64,000 nt of DNA from NCBI GenBank assembly GCA_035442025.1, contig DAORPQ010000001.1, forward strand, positions 62,001 through 126,000, read 5' to 3'. A model generated the notes under the pieces. It worked only from the letters and a program-made list of their open reading frames with translations. It was not told the DNA's origin and did no database searches. This DNA comes from Competibacter_A sp003527885 (GTDB lineage Bacteria > Pseudomonadota > Gammaproteobacteria > Competibacterales > Competibacteraceae). The translations under genes and the position numbers were made by a program. Each line of letters opens with the position of its first letter. The stretch's first letter is position 1. Below are positions 31,505-40,333 of the stretch, piece after piece.

Positions 31505-32320
31505 CTAGCGCGTGGCGATCAGCCAAACCGCATCATAGGTCAACGGCAAGCCCGCTGGCTCGCGCAATTGCTCGTAACGCGCGGTGATCGTCCGCCAAGC
31601 CGTGCGGCTTAACGGTGCGGGACGACGCTGTTCGACTTCGCGCGCCCCAACGTCTTTGATGCTCCTCAACAAGCCCGGCAAATCCGCATAATGCCGGCGT
31701 ACCGGTTTCCGCTCCCAAACCCGCACCCGCCAGTGCGTTGACCGACATTCCGCCAGCAAGCGCTCCGGGGAAGGCACGGTCAAGACATGCGAGTAATCAT
31801 CGACCGCCGCGAACACGTGGCGCAATTCTGGGAAATTGTCCGCGCCCAAGGTCGCGACCGCCAACGCGCCCCCCGGCCCGAGCACCCGCCCCGCCTCCAG
31901 CAAGCATCGGTGGGGATCGTTCCATTGCCAAGCCAGACTGGACCAATACAGCTCGCAGCAGCGGTCGGGAAGCGGCAAGACTTCGATATCGGCGCACACC
32001 AGCGACGCCCCGGTTACCCGCGCCCGCGCGGCCGCCAGCATCTCGGGCGCGAAATCGACCAGCGTCAGCCGCGCGTGCGGCCAGCGCTGCGCCAACCAGT
32101 GCCCGCCGTAGCCGGTGCCGCAGCCCGCATCCAGAATAGTACCGGGTTCGAGTTCGACGCCGCTTTGCAGCCAATAAGCCGCCAACCGGTCGCACACCTC
32201 CCGTTGCACGTCGGCGGCGGCGTCATAGGTCGATGCCGCCTGATCGAAGGCTTGACGGACGCGCTGTTTGGCGGGCAAGCCGCCGGATAAAGCCCATCCG
32301 GCCACGGGCAACTCAGGCAT
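31505..32320 (-). CDS. bioC: Malonyl-ACP O-methyltransferase BioC
   Basis: SAM-dependent enzyme that methylates malonyl-ACP so the fatty acid pathway can build pimeloyl-ACP. The 271-residue protein has the N-terminal FDQAASTYDAAADVQREVCDRL, the SAM motif ILDAGCGTGYGGHWLA, and the BioC-typical YWSSLAWQWNDP. Its start overlaps the bioF stop by 8 nt. The usual partner, a pimeloyl-ACP methyl ester esterase (BioH type), is not in this operon, so it must lie elsewhere or be replaced. Confidence 0.95.
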   Translation of the reverse strand: MPELPVAGWALSGGLPAKQRVRQAFDQAASTYDAAADVQREVCDRLAAYWLQSGVELEPGTILDAGCGTGYGGHWLAQRWPHARLTLVDFAPEMLAAARARVTGASLVCADIEVLPLPDRCCELYWSSLAWQWNDPHRCLLEAGRVLGPGGALAVATLGADNFPELRHVFAAVDDYSHVLTVPSPERLLAECRSTHWRVRVWERKPVRRHYADLPGLLRSIKDVGAREVEQRRPAPLSRTAWRTITARYEQLREPAGLPLTYDAVWLIATR

Positions 32321-33461
32321 GGAGCGCCGCGATCAGCGCATCGATCTGGCCGTCGCCGTGCGCCGCCGAAAGCGAAATCCGCAAGCGGGCCGTGCCGGCC
32401 GGCACCGTCGGCGGCCGGATGGCGGGAACCCACAGACCTTGCGAGAACAGGCGCTCGGACAGCCGCACGGCATCCTCATTACCGCCGATCAACAGCGGCT
32501 GGATCGCCGTCGGCGACGGCGGCGACCGCCACGGCAAGCCCAAAAGCCCAGACCGCAAACGCTCGATCAGACGGCGTAGCCGTGCCCGCCTCTCCTCGCC
32601 CCTTTCGACCAGATCGAGGCTGACCGACAAGGCGGCGGCGAGCAGCGGGCTGGCGGCCGTGGTGAAAATGTAGGGCCGCGCCCGCTGCATCAACCAGTCG
32701 ATGACGCGCCGGTCGCCCGCGACGAACGCGCCGGACACGCCGGCCGCCTTGCCGAGCGTCCCCATCACGATCAGGCGCGGCGACGGCGGCAGCCCAAAGT
32801 GGGCGACGCTGCCGCGACCGTAGGGGCCGAGCACACCGAAACCGTGGGCGTCATCGACCACCAGCCAAGCATCGAAGCGCTCGGCCAAGTCGAACAAGTC
32901 CGGCAATGGCGCCAGATCGCCGTCCATGCTGAACACCGCATCGGTCAGAATCAGCTTGCGACGGGCGCGGCTTTGCGCCAAGCGCGCGGCCAGCGCGCCC
33001 ACATCGTTGTGCGGATAGCGGACGTGTTCGGCGCGCGCCAGCAAGACGGCATCGATCAAGGAGGCGTGGTTCAGCCGGTCGGCAAAAACGGCGTCATGGC
33101 GCTCCACCAGCGCCGGTACGATGGCCAGGTTGGCCAGATAGCCCGCCGTGAAATACAGCGCCCGTTCCCGCCCGACGAAGGCCGCCAGCCGTTCTTCCAG
33201 CTCCTCGTGCGGGCGCAGATGACCGCTGACCACATGCGAGGCGCCGCTGCCCACCCCCCAGCGTTCGGCCGCGTCCCGAACCGCTGCGACCATGGCCGGG
33301 TGAGTGGCCAAGCCAAGATAATCGTTGCTGCAAAACGCCACCACGCGCCGGCCGTCGACCACGGCATCGGGACCGCAAGGAGCGTCCAGGGTACGGCGGC
33401 GGCGCAGCAATCCCTCGGCCGCCAACCCGCCAAGACCCGTTTCCAACTCCTGCCAGATCAT
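32313..33461 (-). CDS. bioF: 8-amino-7-oxononanoate synthase
   Basis: PLP enzyme that condenses pimeloyl-ACP with alanine. The 382-residue protein has CSNDYLGLATHPAM, the HVVSGHLRPHEELE substrate segment, VVDDAHGFGVLGPYGRGS, and the PLP lysine in TLGKAAGVSGAFV. ATG at 33461 overlaps the bioA stop (ATGA). It is the third gene of bioBAFCD. Confidence 0.96.
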   Translation of the reverse strand: MIWQELETGLGGLAAEGLLRRRRTLDAPCGPDAVVDGRRVVAFCSNDYLGLATHPAMVAAVRDAAERWGVGSGASHVVSGHLRPHEELEERLAAFVGRERALYFTAGYLANLAIVPALVERHDAVFADRLNHASLIDAVLLARAEHVRYPHNDVGALAARLAQSRARRKLILTDAVFSMDGDLAPLPDLFDLAERFDAWLVVDDAHGFGVLGPYGRGSVAHFGLPPSPRLIVMGTLGKAAGVSGAFVAGDRRVIDWLMQRARPYIFTTAASPLLAAALSVSLDLVERGEERRARLRRLIERLRSGLLGLPWRSPPSPTAIQPLLIGGNEDAVRLSERLFSQGLWVPAIRPPTVPAGTARLRISLSAAHGDGQIDALIAALHA

Positions 33462-34798
33462 GACAGCGCCGCATCCAGGGCCGCGACCGCGCGTTCGGCC
33501 AGCAGGGCCGCTTCCTCACCGTTCAAAATATAGGGCGGCATGAAATAAACCGTGGTCCCCAAAGGCCGCAGCAGCACTTCACGGTTCAAGGCTTCGCGAT
33601 AGAACCGCAACCGAAACTCGGGATCTCGGGTGTCGATATCGACCGCCCAGATCATGCCGCACTGGCGGAAATGGCGTACCTGCGGGTGCTTGGCCAAGGG
33701 CGCCAACAGCGCGCAGAACTGTTTGGCGAACCGCCGGTTGCGCGCGATGACGTCATCTCTGGCAAAAATATCCAAAGTCGCCAGCGCCGCGCGACACGCC
33801 AGCGGATTGCCGGTGTAGGAATGGGAATGGAGGAAAGCCTGCGTCACGGCATCGTCGTAGAAGGCGGCGTAAACCCGCTCCGTCGTCATGACCGCCGACA
33901 ACGGCAAATAGCCTCCGGTCAAGCCTTTGGACAACGTGAGAAAATCGGGGCGGATGCCGGCCTGTTCGTGGGCGAAGAAGGTGCCGGTGCGCCCGAAGCC
34001 GACCATGATTTCATCACAGATCAGATGGACGCGGTAACGGTCGCACAGCTCGCGGGCCAGCCGCAGATAGTGCGGGTCGTACATCACCATGCCGGCCGCG
34101 CCCTGCACCAGCGGCTCGACGATAAAAGCGGCCAGGGTTGCGTGATGCTCGGCCAAAAAAACATCCAGCGCCGCCGCCGCCCGGACCGCCACGTCGGTCG
34201 CCGTCTCCTTCGGCTTGGCCGCGCGGGCATCCGGTGAAGGCACCGCAGCGGCCGGCCGCAACAGCGGCGCGTAGGCATCTCGGTACAGCCCGACATCGCC
34301 CACGCTCAACGTGCCCAGCGTTTCGCCGTGGTAACCGCCGGCCAGACCAAGAAACTGATTTTTCTCGGGCTGGCCGCTGTTGCGCCAATAGTGGAACGAC
34401 ATCTTGAGGGCGATTTCCACCGCCGACGACCCGTCCGAGGCGTAGAAGCAATGGCCCAGCTCGCCTCGGGTTAGCGCCGCCAATCGCTCCGACAGTTCGA
34501 CCGCCGGCGCGTGGGTGAAACCGGCCAGAATGACATGCTCCAAGCAATCCAGTTGATCCTTGAGCGCGGCGTTGATGCGCGGGTTGGCGTGGCCGAACAG
34601 ATTGACCCACCACGAGCTGATGGCGTCCAGGTAGCGACGGCCGTCGAAATCGTACAGCCACGCGCCCTCGCCGCGCGCGACCGGCACCAGCGGCAACGCG
34701 CCGCTGGCGTGCTGCTTCATCTGGGTGCAGGGATGCCAGACGGCGGCGCGGCTGCGGTCGAGCCACTCGCGGTTGCCCATCCGATGCGGAGCGTTCAA
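33458..34798 (-). CDS. bioA: Adenosylmethionine-8-amino-7-oxononanoate aminotransferase
   Basis: PLP transaminase that uses SAM as amino donor to make 7,8-diaminopelargonate. The 446-residue protein has VWHPCTQM, SSWWVNLFGHANPRIN, LICDEIMVGFGRTGTFFAHE, and the PLP lysine in LTLSKGLTGGYLPLSA. The start given is TTG at 34798, which overlaps the bioB stop; an in-frame ATG at 34780 (GNREWLDRSRAAVWHPC) is an equally possible start without a clear ribosome site. Confidence 0.95.
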   Translation of the reverse strand: MNAPHRMGNREWLDRSRAAVWHPCTQMKQHASGALPLVPVARGEGAWLYDFDGRRYLDAISSWWVNLFGHANPRINAALKDQLDCLEHVILAGFTHAPAVELSERLAALTRGELGHCFYASDGSSAVEIALKMSFHYWRNSGQPEKNQFLGLAGGYHGETLGTLSVGDVGLYRDAYAPLLRPAAAVPSPDARAAKPKETATDVAVRAAAALDVFLAEHHATLAAFIVEPLVQGAAGMVMYDPHYLRLARELCDRYRVHLICDEIMVGFGRTGTFFAHEQAGIRPDFLTLSKGLTGGYLPLSAVMTTERVYAAFYDDAVTQAFLHSHSYTGNPLACRAALATLDIFARDDVIARNRRFAKQFCALLAPLAKHPQVRHFRQCGMIWAVDIDTRDPEFRLRFYREALNREVLLRPLGTTVYFMPPYILNGEEAALLAERAVAALDAALS

Positions 34799-35790
34799 AC
34801 GCCGCGCAGGCCCAATTTTTCGAACAGCGCGTCATCGCCCTCCATCCGGGGGTTGCGGGTGGTCAGCAACTGATCGCCGTAAAAAATCGAATTGGCGCCG
34901 GCCAGAAAGCACAGCGCCTGCTCCGCTTCACCCATCTGCTCGCGGCCGGCGGAGAGACGCACATAACTGCGCGGCATGGTGATGCGGGCGGCGGCGATGG
35001 TGCGGGCGAATTCGAAGATGTCCACCGGATCGCTGCCCGCCAGCGGCGTGCCGGGAACCGGCACCAGGTTGTTGATCGGCACCGATTCCGGCGGCGGGTC
35101 GAGACTGGCCAGTTTGGCGATCAATCCGGCGCGATGCCGGCGCGTCTCGCCCATGCCGACGATGCCGCCGCTACAGACCTTCAGTCCCGCCTCGCGCACG
35201 CTTTGCAAGGTATCGAGCCGATCCTGGTAGGTGTGGGTAGTGACGATATCGCCGTAAAACTCCGGGGCGGTGTCGAGGTTGTGGTTGTAGTAATCCAGTC
35301 CGGCGACCTTCAAGGCCTCGGCCTGACCGTCCTTGAGAATGCCTAGCGTGACACAGGTTTCCAAACCGAGCGCCTTGACTTCGCGCACCATCTCGGCGAC
35401 GGCGGCCATGTCCTTTTCCTTGGGGCCGCGCCAGGCCGCGCCCATGCAGAACCGGCCCGCGCCCTGCGCCTTGGCCGCCTTGGCCGCCGCCAGCACCTCG
35501 TCGGTCGACAGCAGCCGCTGCGCTTCCAGGCCGGTCTGGTGGCGCTTGGACTGCGAGCAGTAGCCGCAATCCTCGGAACAGTTGCCGGTTTTGATCGACA
35601 GCAGCGTGGAGCGCTGCACCGCGTTGGGATCGAAATGGGCGCGCAACGTCTCTTGCGCCCGAAACAGCAAATCGGTAAACGGCAGTTCAAACAGCGCCAG
35701 CACGGCATCGACGGTCCAGGCCGGCTCGGGATGGAGCGCCGGTGGTTGGGTGCGCGCCGCCGGACGGTCGACGATTGCTGAAGTAGTCAT
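34795..35790 (-). CDS. bioB: Biotin synthase
   Basis: Radical SAM enzyme that inserts sulfur into dethiobiotin. The 331-residue protein has the radical SAM cluster motif CSEDCGYCSQS, the YYNHNLDTAPEFY segment, CSGGIVGMGET and the conserved Arg in ITMPRSYVRLSAGRE. It is the first gene of the bio operon; the ATG at 35790 is where similarity begins. The upstream hairpins and promoter candidate are listed separately. Confidence 0.97.
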   Translation of the reverse strand: MTTSAIVDRPAARTQPPALHPEPAWTVDAVLALFELPFTDLLFRAQETLRAHFDPNAVQRSTLLSIKTGNCSEDCGYCSQSKRHQTGLEAQRLLSTDEVLAAAKAAKAQGAGRFCMGAAWRGPKEKDMAAVAEMVREVKALGLETCVTLGILKDGQAEALKVAGLDYYNHNLDTAPEFYGDIVTTHTYQDRLDTLQSVREAGLKVCSGGIVGMGETRRHRAGLIAKLASLDPPPESVPINNLVPVPGTPLAGSDPVDIFEFARTIAAARITMPRSYVRLSAGREQMGEAEQALCFLAGANSIFYGDQLLTTRNPRMEGDDALFEKLGLRGV

Positions 35791-35944
35791 GGTTAGATTC
35801 TCAAAATGGTGGAGTGCTTGGCGGGAGAGGCAGCGGACACAACACAGGCGTTCGGATCGATCCGGGTGCGGGAGCAACCGCCTGCCGCGTCACCCGTGCC
35901 CCTTCCGGCGTTGACTAAGGATAGTATCCCTACCCTGGAAAGCC

Positions 35945-36011
35945 AGAGCGCGCTTTAGGCGCTCTGGGCGGTGAGCCCGCCCATTATACCTTGTGCTCAC
36001 CGTACCGCTAA
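35945..36011 (-). promoter_or_regulatory. Candidate bio operon promoter with two hairpins
   Basis: On the minus strand TATAAT (35988-35983) has a weak -35 TTAGCG (36011-36006) 17 bp upstream, inside the end of the GGDEF/EAL gene. Directly downstream are hairpins GGGCGG/CCGCCC (35966-35982) and AGAGCGC/GCGCTCT (35945-35965). They lack a T run. They may be leader structures of bioB or a weak 3' end of the upstream gene. I did not find a canonical BirA operator. Confidence 0.4.
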
Positions 36012-38924
36012 CGCATCGACGACGCCCGCGGCTCTGACTTCCAGCATGTCCGTGATCGGCACGGGCCGACCCACGTGATAGCCCTGCGCGTAATCGATGC
36101 CGTAGTGGGCCAGCAAGGCCAAGGTTTTTTCATCCTCCACCTGCTCGGCGATGGTTCTTTTGCCGAAAGCCCTGGCGATCTCCCCCATGGCTTTGACCAG
36201 AACCTGATCGTCCACCCGTTCGGCGAGCTTGCTGATGAAGGAACCGTCGATTTTGATGAACTCGAACGGCAGCTTTTTCAAGTAATAAAACGAGGAAAAC
36301 CCCGTTCCGAAATCGTCGAGCGCGAACTGGCAACCGATATCGTTGATCGCCTCCATCAGTTGCTGGGCGGCCACCATGTCGGCCAGCGCCGCCGTTTCGG
36401 TCATTTCGAAAATGAGTTGCTTGGGATCGAGCCCGGTGTCTTTCAAAAGCTGTTTGAGCTGGTCCAACAGATCGGGATTGTTGAACGCGTGAGCGGACAA
36501 ATTCACCGTCAAGGTAATCCGCACCCCCTGAGTCATGGCCAAGGCCTGATAACGGATGGCTTCGGCCATGACCATGCGGTCGATCGAATGAATGAGGCCG
36601 GAGCGCTCGGCCACTTCGATGAACTGGGTCGGGCCGATGATTTCGCCATCGCTCCCTTGCATTCTCAGCAAAACTTCATAATGCGAAACCGTTTGGCTTT
36701 GGATCCCGACAATCGGTTGCACGAACAGCAAAAAGCGCTTGTCCTTCAAAGCATGTTCGACTTGCTGTTTCCAAAACACCCGCTCGCGCATCAGCCGCTG
36801 GCTTTGATCTTCGCTGGAGAGCAGATACCAGCTCCCCCGGCCGCTGTCTTTGACCTGATACATGGCCAGATCAGCCCGCGATAACAGATCTTCAATCCTG
36901 ATGCCGTGCTCTGGAAAAAGCGCGATGCCGATGCTGGCCGACAGCTTGTGAATGCGCTCTTCCACAGAAAACTCGATTTCGCAAATGTGCGCCAGAATTT
37001 TTTTGGCCACCTGGACCGCTTCCTCGGCCGTGGCCTGGTTCAGGATCACCGCGAATTCGTCCCCTCCCAAGCGTCCGATCACATCGACTTCGCGCAAAAT
37101 GGAGGGCAGCAGTTCGCCGAGCCGCTGCAACAGACGATCCCCCGCATGATGGCCGCTGGTGTCGTTGATGTACTTGAACTGGTCCAGATCGAGAAACAAC
37201 AGCGCGCCGGAGCGGCGATACCGTCTGGCTGCGGCCACCGCATCGTTCAACTCCTGGGTGAAGCGGCGACGGTTGAAAAGCCCGGTCAGCGGATCGTGGT
37301 CCGCCAGCCACGCCAGCCGCAGCTCGGCTTTCTTGCGGGCCGTGATATCCATGCCGACCGATAAAATCAAAGCGGCGGCGTCCCCCTCTCCCTTGAGGCG
37401 CGAATGCTGCCAGACGACCTTGAGCGAACCGTGATCCTTACAGCGAATGTCGCATTCCTCCTCAAGGTGCGCCAGATCGCCCGTGACCAGTTCCGCCAAA
37501 TGATCCCTGGCTTGATCGGCGTTCTCATCCTGAAGCAGCAGCGTGACGAAAGGCTGCCCTTGCAATTCCGCAAACGTATAACCGGTGATCGCCAGCCCGT
37601 ACGGGTTGATCATCAAGATTTCATTTCTTCGGTTCTGGGTCAGGATGATGGCTTGCGCGGTTTCCAGGATGTGGGTGACGAAGTTACGCTGCTGGATGAT
37701 CTCGCTCACGCGCTCGGAGAGGTCCTGGGTTTGCTTCGCCACTTCGGTATTCAGCGCTTCCAGTTGGTGCGAGAGCGCGATCGCCGTATCGTTTAAAACG
37801 TCCACCTCGTCCCGAAAAAAATGCGTGAGCCGGGATTCCGAGACCGCCGCGCGTATTTTGGTGAACGCGCCCTCTGCCAGCCAGGGCAGATTGGCCGCCG
37901 CGCGCCGCAACCGCGACATCGGCGGCCACAGGATGGTCAGCAGCAGCAGTTCCGACAGCACCAAACCGATGGCGCCCAGCGCCAAATTGCGCCGGAGCGC
38001 GGTGCGGATTCGCTTCATCGCGTCGCTGATGTCCGCCACGACGACCAGATAGGCATCCTCGCGCTCGTCGAAACCGGCCAGGGGAAACAATCGGATATCG
38101 TACTCTCGCTCGTCGAGACTGACGTAAATCGACTGGCGCGCGCTATCCGCAAGGGTCTTGCCCCGAGCGGCGAGCCGCAGAATTTCGAGGTTGGCGTGCG
38201 CGTTGCTCAGCGCCGCCACTTTGGCGTTCCACGGCTGGAGGCGGCGCTTGCCATCGCCATCGCCATCGCCATCGCCATCGCCATCGCCATCGGTGTGGAG
38301 CGTGGCGCCGCCTTTTCCGACGAGTAAACCCAGATCCGTTCCAGAAACCCGCTGAAAATCCAGGACCACATCCGCCAGCGATACCCCCATAAGCAGCGCA
38401 TCGCCGGTCCCTAAAACCGGCGTGATGGCATATTGCAGGCAGGTATCGAAGCAATCGATCAAGCTGGCTGGACTTTCCGCGGTCAAGACTTGGCGCGTCG
38501 CTTCCGCCAGGGCGGCCCGCCGGTCGAATTGGGCGTTCAAGCCATGAGTGGCCAGAGGCAGGCCGTTGGCGGCGACGAGCGCGACGTCTTCCACCCCCAT
38601 GTCCAGTTCCAGAATCGCCGCCAAGCGCTCGAATTCAGCGATCGTCCCCTGGACCGGTTTTTTCTCGGCGCCCCGAGCGCCGAGCAAGGAAGCCACCGCC
38701 GTACTCCACTGCCGCAAGCGTTTGTCCGACTGATCCAACAAGCCTTGGACCTGGTGCACGTATTGGCTTTGCAACTCCGCCCGCCGCTGTTCGAATTGAT
38801 TGCGCAGCTCGACGTAATTGAGAGTCACCAACGTACCGGTCACGGCGATCAGCGCAATACTGCTTAACAACAGTGCTTTCCACTTGAGGCTCAGGAAAAA
38901 GCCGAAGCGTGGGGGTGTGAGCAT
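35997..38924 (-). CDS. Membrane-bound GGDEF/EAL cyclic-di-GMP protein with PAS domain
   Basis: A 975-residue sensor. Order: membrane helix (about 15-37), periplasmic sensor region (38-310) with a (Asp-Gly)7 tract at 212-225, second helix (about 310-330), coiled coil, PAS domain (about 400-525), GGDEF domain and EAL domain. GGDEF at 620-624 is intact, and REVD at 611-614 is a product-inhibition I-site. The EAL signature reads EVL (750-752), but other catalytic residues are present (NLSAH, EMTET, DDFGTGFSS, KIDGSF, EQVED). It may therefore make and degrade c-di-GMP, with the balance set by the sensor. Confidence 0.93.
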   Translation of the reverse strand: MLTPPRFGFFLSLKWKALLLSSIALIAVTGTLVTLNYVELRNQFEQRRAELQSQYVHQVQGLLDQSDKRLRQWSTAVASLLGARGAEKKPVQGTIAEFERLAAILELDMGVEDVALVAANGLPLATHGLNAQFDRRAALAEATRQVLTAESPASLIDCFDTCLQYAITPVLGTGDALLMGVSLADVVLDFQRVSGTDLGLLVGKGGATLHTDGDGDGDGDGDGDGKRRLQPWNAKVAALSNAHANLEILRLAARGKTLADSARQSIYVSLDEREYDIRLFPLAGFDEREDAYLVVVADISDAMKRIRTALRRNLALGAIGLVLSELLLLTILWPPMSRLRRAAANLPWLAEGAFTKIRAAVSESRLTHFFRDEVDVLNDTAIALSHQLEALNTEVAKQTQDLSERVSEIIQQRNFVTHILETAQAIILTQNRRNEILMINPYGLAITGYTFAELQGQPFVTLLLQDENADQARDHLAELVTGDLAHLEEECDIRCKDHGSLKVVWQHSRLKGEGDAAALILSVGMDITARKKAELRLAWLADHDPLTGLFNRRRFTQELNDAVAAARRYRRSGALLFLDLDQFKYINDTSGHHAGDRLLQRLGELLPSILREVDVIGRLGGDEFAVILNQATAEEAVQVAKKILAHICEIEFSVEERIHKLSASIGIALFPEHGIRIEDLLSRADLAMYQVKDSGRGSWYLLSSEDQSQRLMRERVFWKQQVEHALKDKRFLLFVQPIVGIQSQTVSHYEVLLRMQGSDGEIIGPTQFIEVAERSGLIHSIDRMVMAEAIRYQALAMTQGVRITLTVNLSAHAFNNPDLLDQLKQLLKDTGLDPKQLIFEMTETAALADMVAAQQLMEAINDIGCQFALDDFGTGFSSFYYLKKLPFEFIKIDGSFISKLAERVDDQVLVKAMGEIARAFGKRTIAEQVEDEKTLALLAHYGIDYAQGYHVGRPVPITDMLEVRAAGVVDALAVR
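38250..38291 (-). repeat. Hexanucleotide repeat, seven copies
   Basis: Seven perfect GCCATC units (plus-strand reading) encode Asp-Gly seven times in the periplasmic region of the GGDEF/EAL protein. A gain or loss of units keeps the frame and alters the sensor by two residues per unit. Confidence 0.95.
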
Positions 38925-39481
38925 TTGCTACAACGCCTGTACTTTCCAACTCGCTATCGGACGAAGAAATCCTTCGCGCGGATAATTCCCTAAAGGGGGC
39001 GGGTAGCTTGGCTGAAAATACTCGGCCAACCGCCAAATAGCACCAATTACTATTAGAAAATTATAGAGTTATACAATAAAAATCATTTCAAACAGCTATT
39101 GCGCAGCCACCTTTTCGGCACAATCACCGAGCCGCCTACAGAATTTCCGATAAATTTAATTTACAGAATAGCCGATCTCGATACCATCGCCAAGATGGAA
39201 CAAAACATCTAATCAATTCGGGGGTTTCAGGAAAAATTGCAATAATTTAATTACATATATTTATTGAAATGAGGTCAATATTTTCAACATAAGGCTGTCG
39301 ATTATTTTCATCATTTATACACTTACTCCTTTAAACTAACATCGCCAGATCAAGAGATGTTAAGGTGACAGCATCTTGCGAATGAATGGCAAGGGAGCCG
39401 ACTCAACGTGTCAGCCGACTATCAGAGGCTGATCCGGCCAGCAGGGCCACCACGCATTATTGCCCGTCGAAGAGGTTTAAC
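38925..39481. other. AT-rich divergent intergenic region
   Basis: 557 bp between divergent genes, clearly richer in A/T than its surroundings. On the minus strand TATAAT (39065-39060) could be the -10 of the GGDEF/EAL gene, with no good -35. The half next to the methyltransferase has many A/T runs but I could not pick a promoter with confidence. No gene seen. Confidence 0.55.
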
Positions 39482-40270
39482 ATGCAAAACGAGCATCGCC
39501 ATTCACAATCAGATTATCTTGCATTAATAGCCAAAATGGTTTCCGCATATAAAGAGCGCACTTATGAATTAATGCAAATACAAGCCGGCGATAAAGTGCT
39601 GGATATGGGCTGCGGGCCGGCAACCGATACAATCTTTTTAGCGTCCCTCGTCGGGAAAGCGGGAAAAGTGGTCGGCGTCGATATCGATGAGGAGCAAATT
39701 GCCCGCGCGCGACAAAGAGCGGCCGAGGCGGGTGTGGAACAGTGGGTGACGCATTTATCCGTCGACGGCCAGCAGCTTCCTTTCGATCCCAATTATTTTG
39801 ATGCCGCGCGCAGCGAGCGGGTCTTCCAGCATAATACCGACCCCAAACGGCTTCTGAAAGAGATTGTAAGAGTCACAAAACCGGGCTGCCGGGTGGTGGT
39901 GGTCGATACGGATTGGAGCACGATGTCCATCGATACCGATTTAATCGATATCGAGCAAAAACTGAAGAAGTTTCACGTCGAAACCGTCATTAAAAACGGT
40001 TTTTCAGGCAGGAAGCTATACCGGCTGTTTCTGCAAAGCGGGCTGGACGGCGTTCGCGTCGAACTCGCGCCGACCTTCGTAACCGATTACCGAGTCAGCC
40101 GCCTAGCCACTTGGTATGATGTGACTGAAAAATTGGCCTTGGAAGCCGGAATCGTCTCGGAAAAAGAGCTTGAAGAATTCCATGCGGAGCTTGAGAAAGC
40201 GGATTCCGAAGGGCGGTATTTCGCCACGGTATTGCAGATCATCGTTACCGGCTGCAAACCTTATCAATGA
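39482..40270 (+). CDS. Class I SAM-dependent methyltransferase, substrate unknown
   Basis: A 262-residue soluble protein with the SAM-binding motif KVLDMGCGPATDTIFLA, acidic ribose-binding GVDIDEEQ, and post-motif segments FDAARSERVFQHNTDPKRLLKEIVRVTKPGC, as in UbiE-like and methyltransferase-11 families. Nothing in sequence identifies the substrate. The ATG at 39482 has AGAGG upstream. The codon use is more A/T-tolerant than in neighbouring housekeeping genes and it follows an AT-rich spacer, which may point to later acquisition. It converges on the barrel gene. Confidence 0.85.
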   Translation: MQNEHRHSQSDYLALIAKMVSAYKERTYELMQIQAGDKVLDMGCGPATDTIFLASLVGKAGKVVGVDIDEEQIARARQRAAEAGVEQWVTHLSVDGQQLPFDPNYFDAARSERVFQHNTDPKRLLKEIVRVTKPGCRVVVVDTDWSTMSIDTDLIDIEQKLKKFHVETVIKNGFSGRKLYRLFLQSGLDGVRVELAPTFVTDYRVSRLATWYDVTEKLALEAGIVSEKELEEFHAELEKADSEGRYFATVLQIIVTGCKPYQ

Positions 40271-40333
40271 CGGAACCCAGAAAACTTTCAGCATCGCTCA
40301 GCTAAAAGCGCTCCGTTCAAAATCCCAGGAAAG

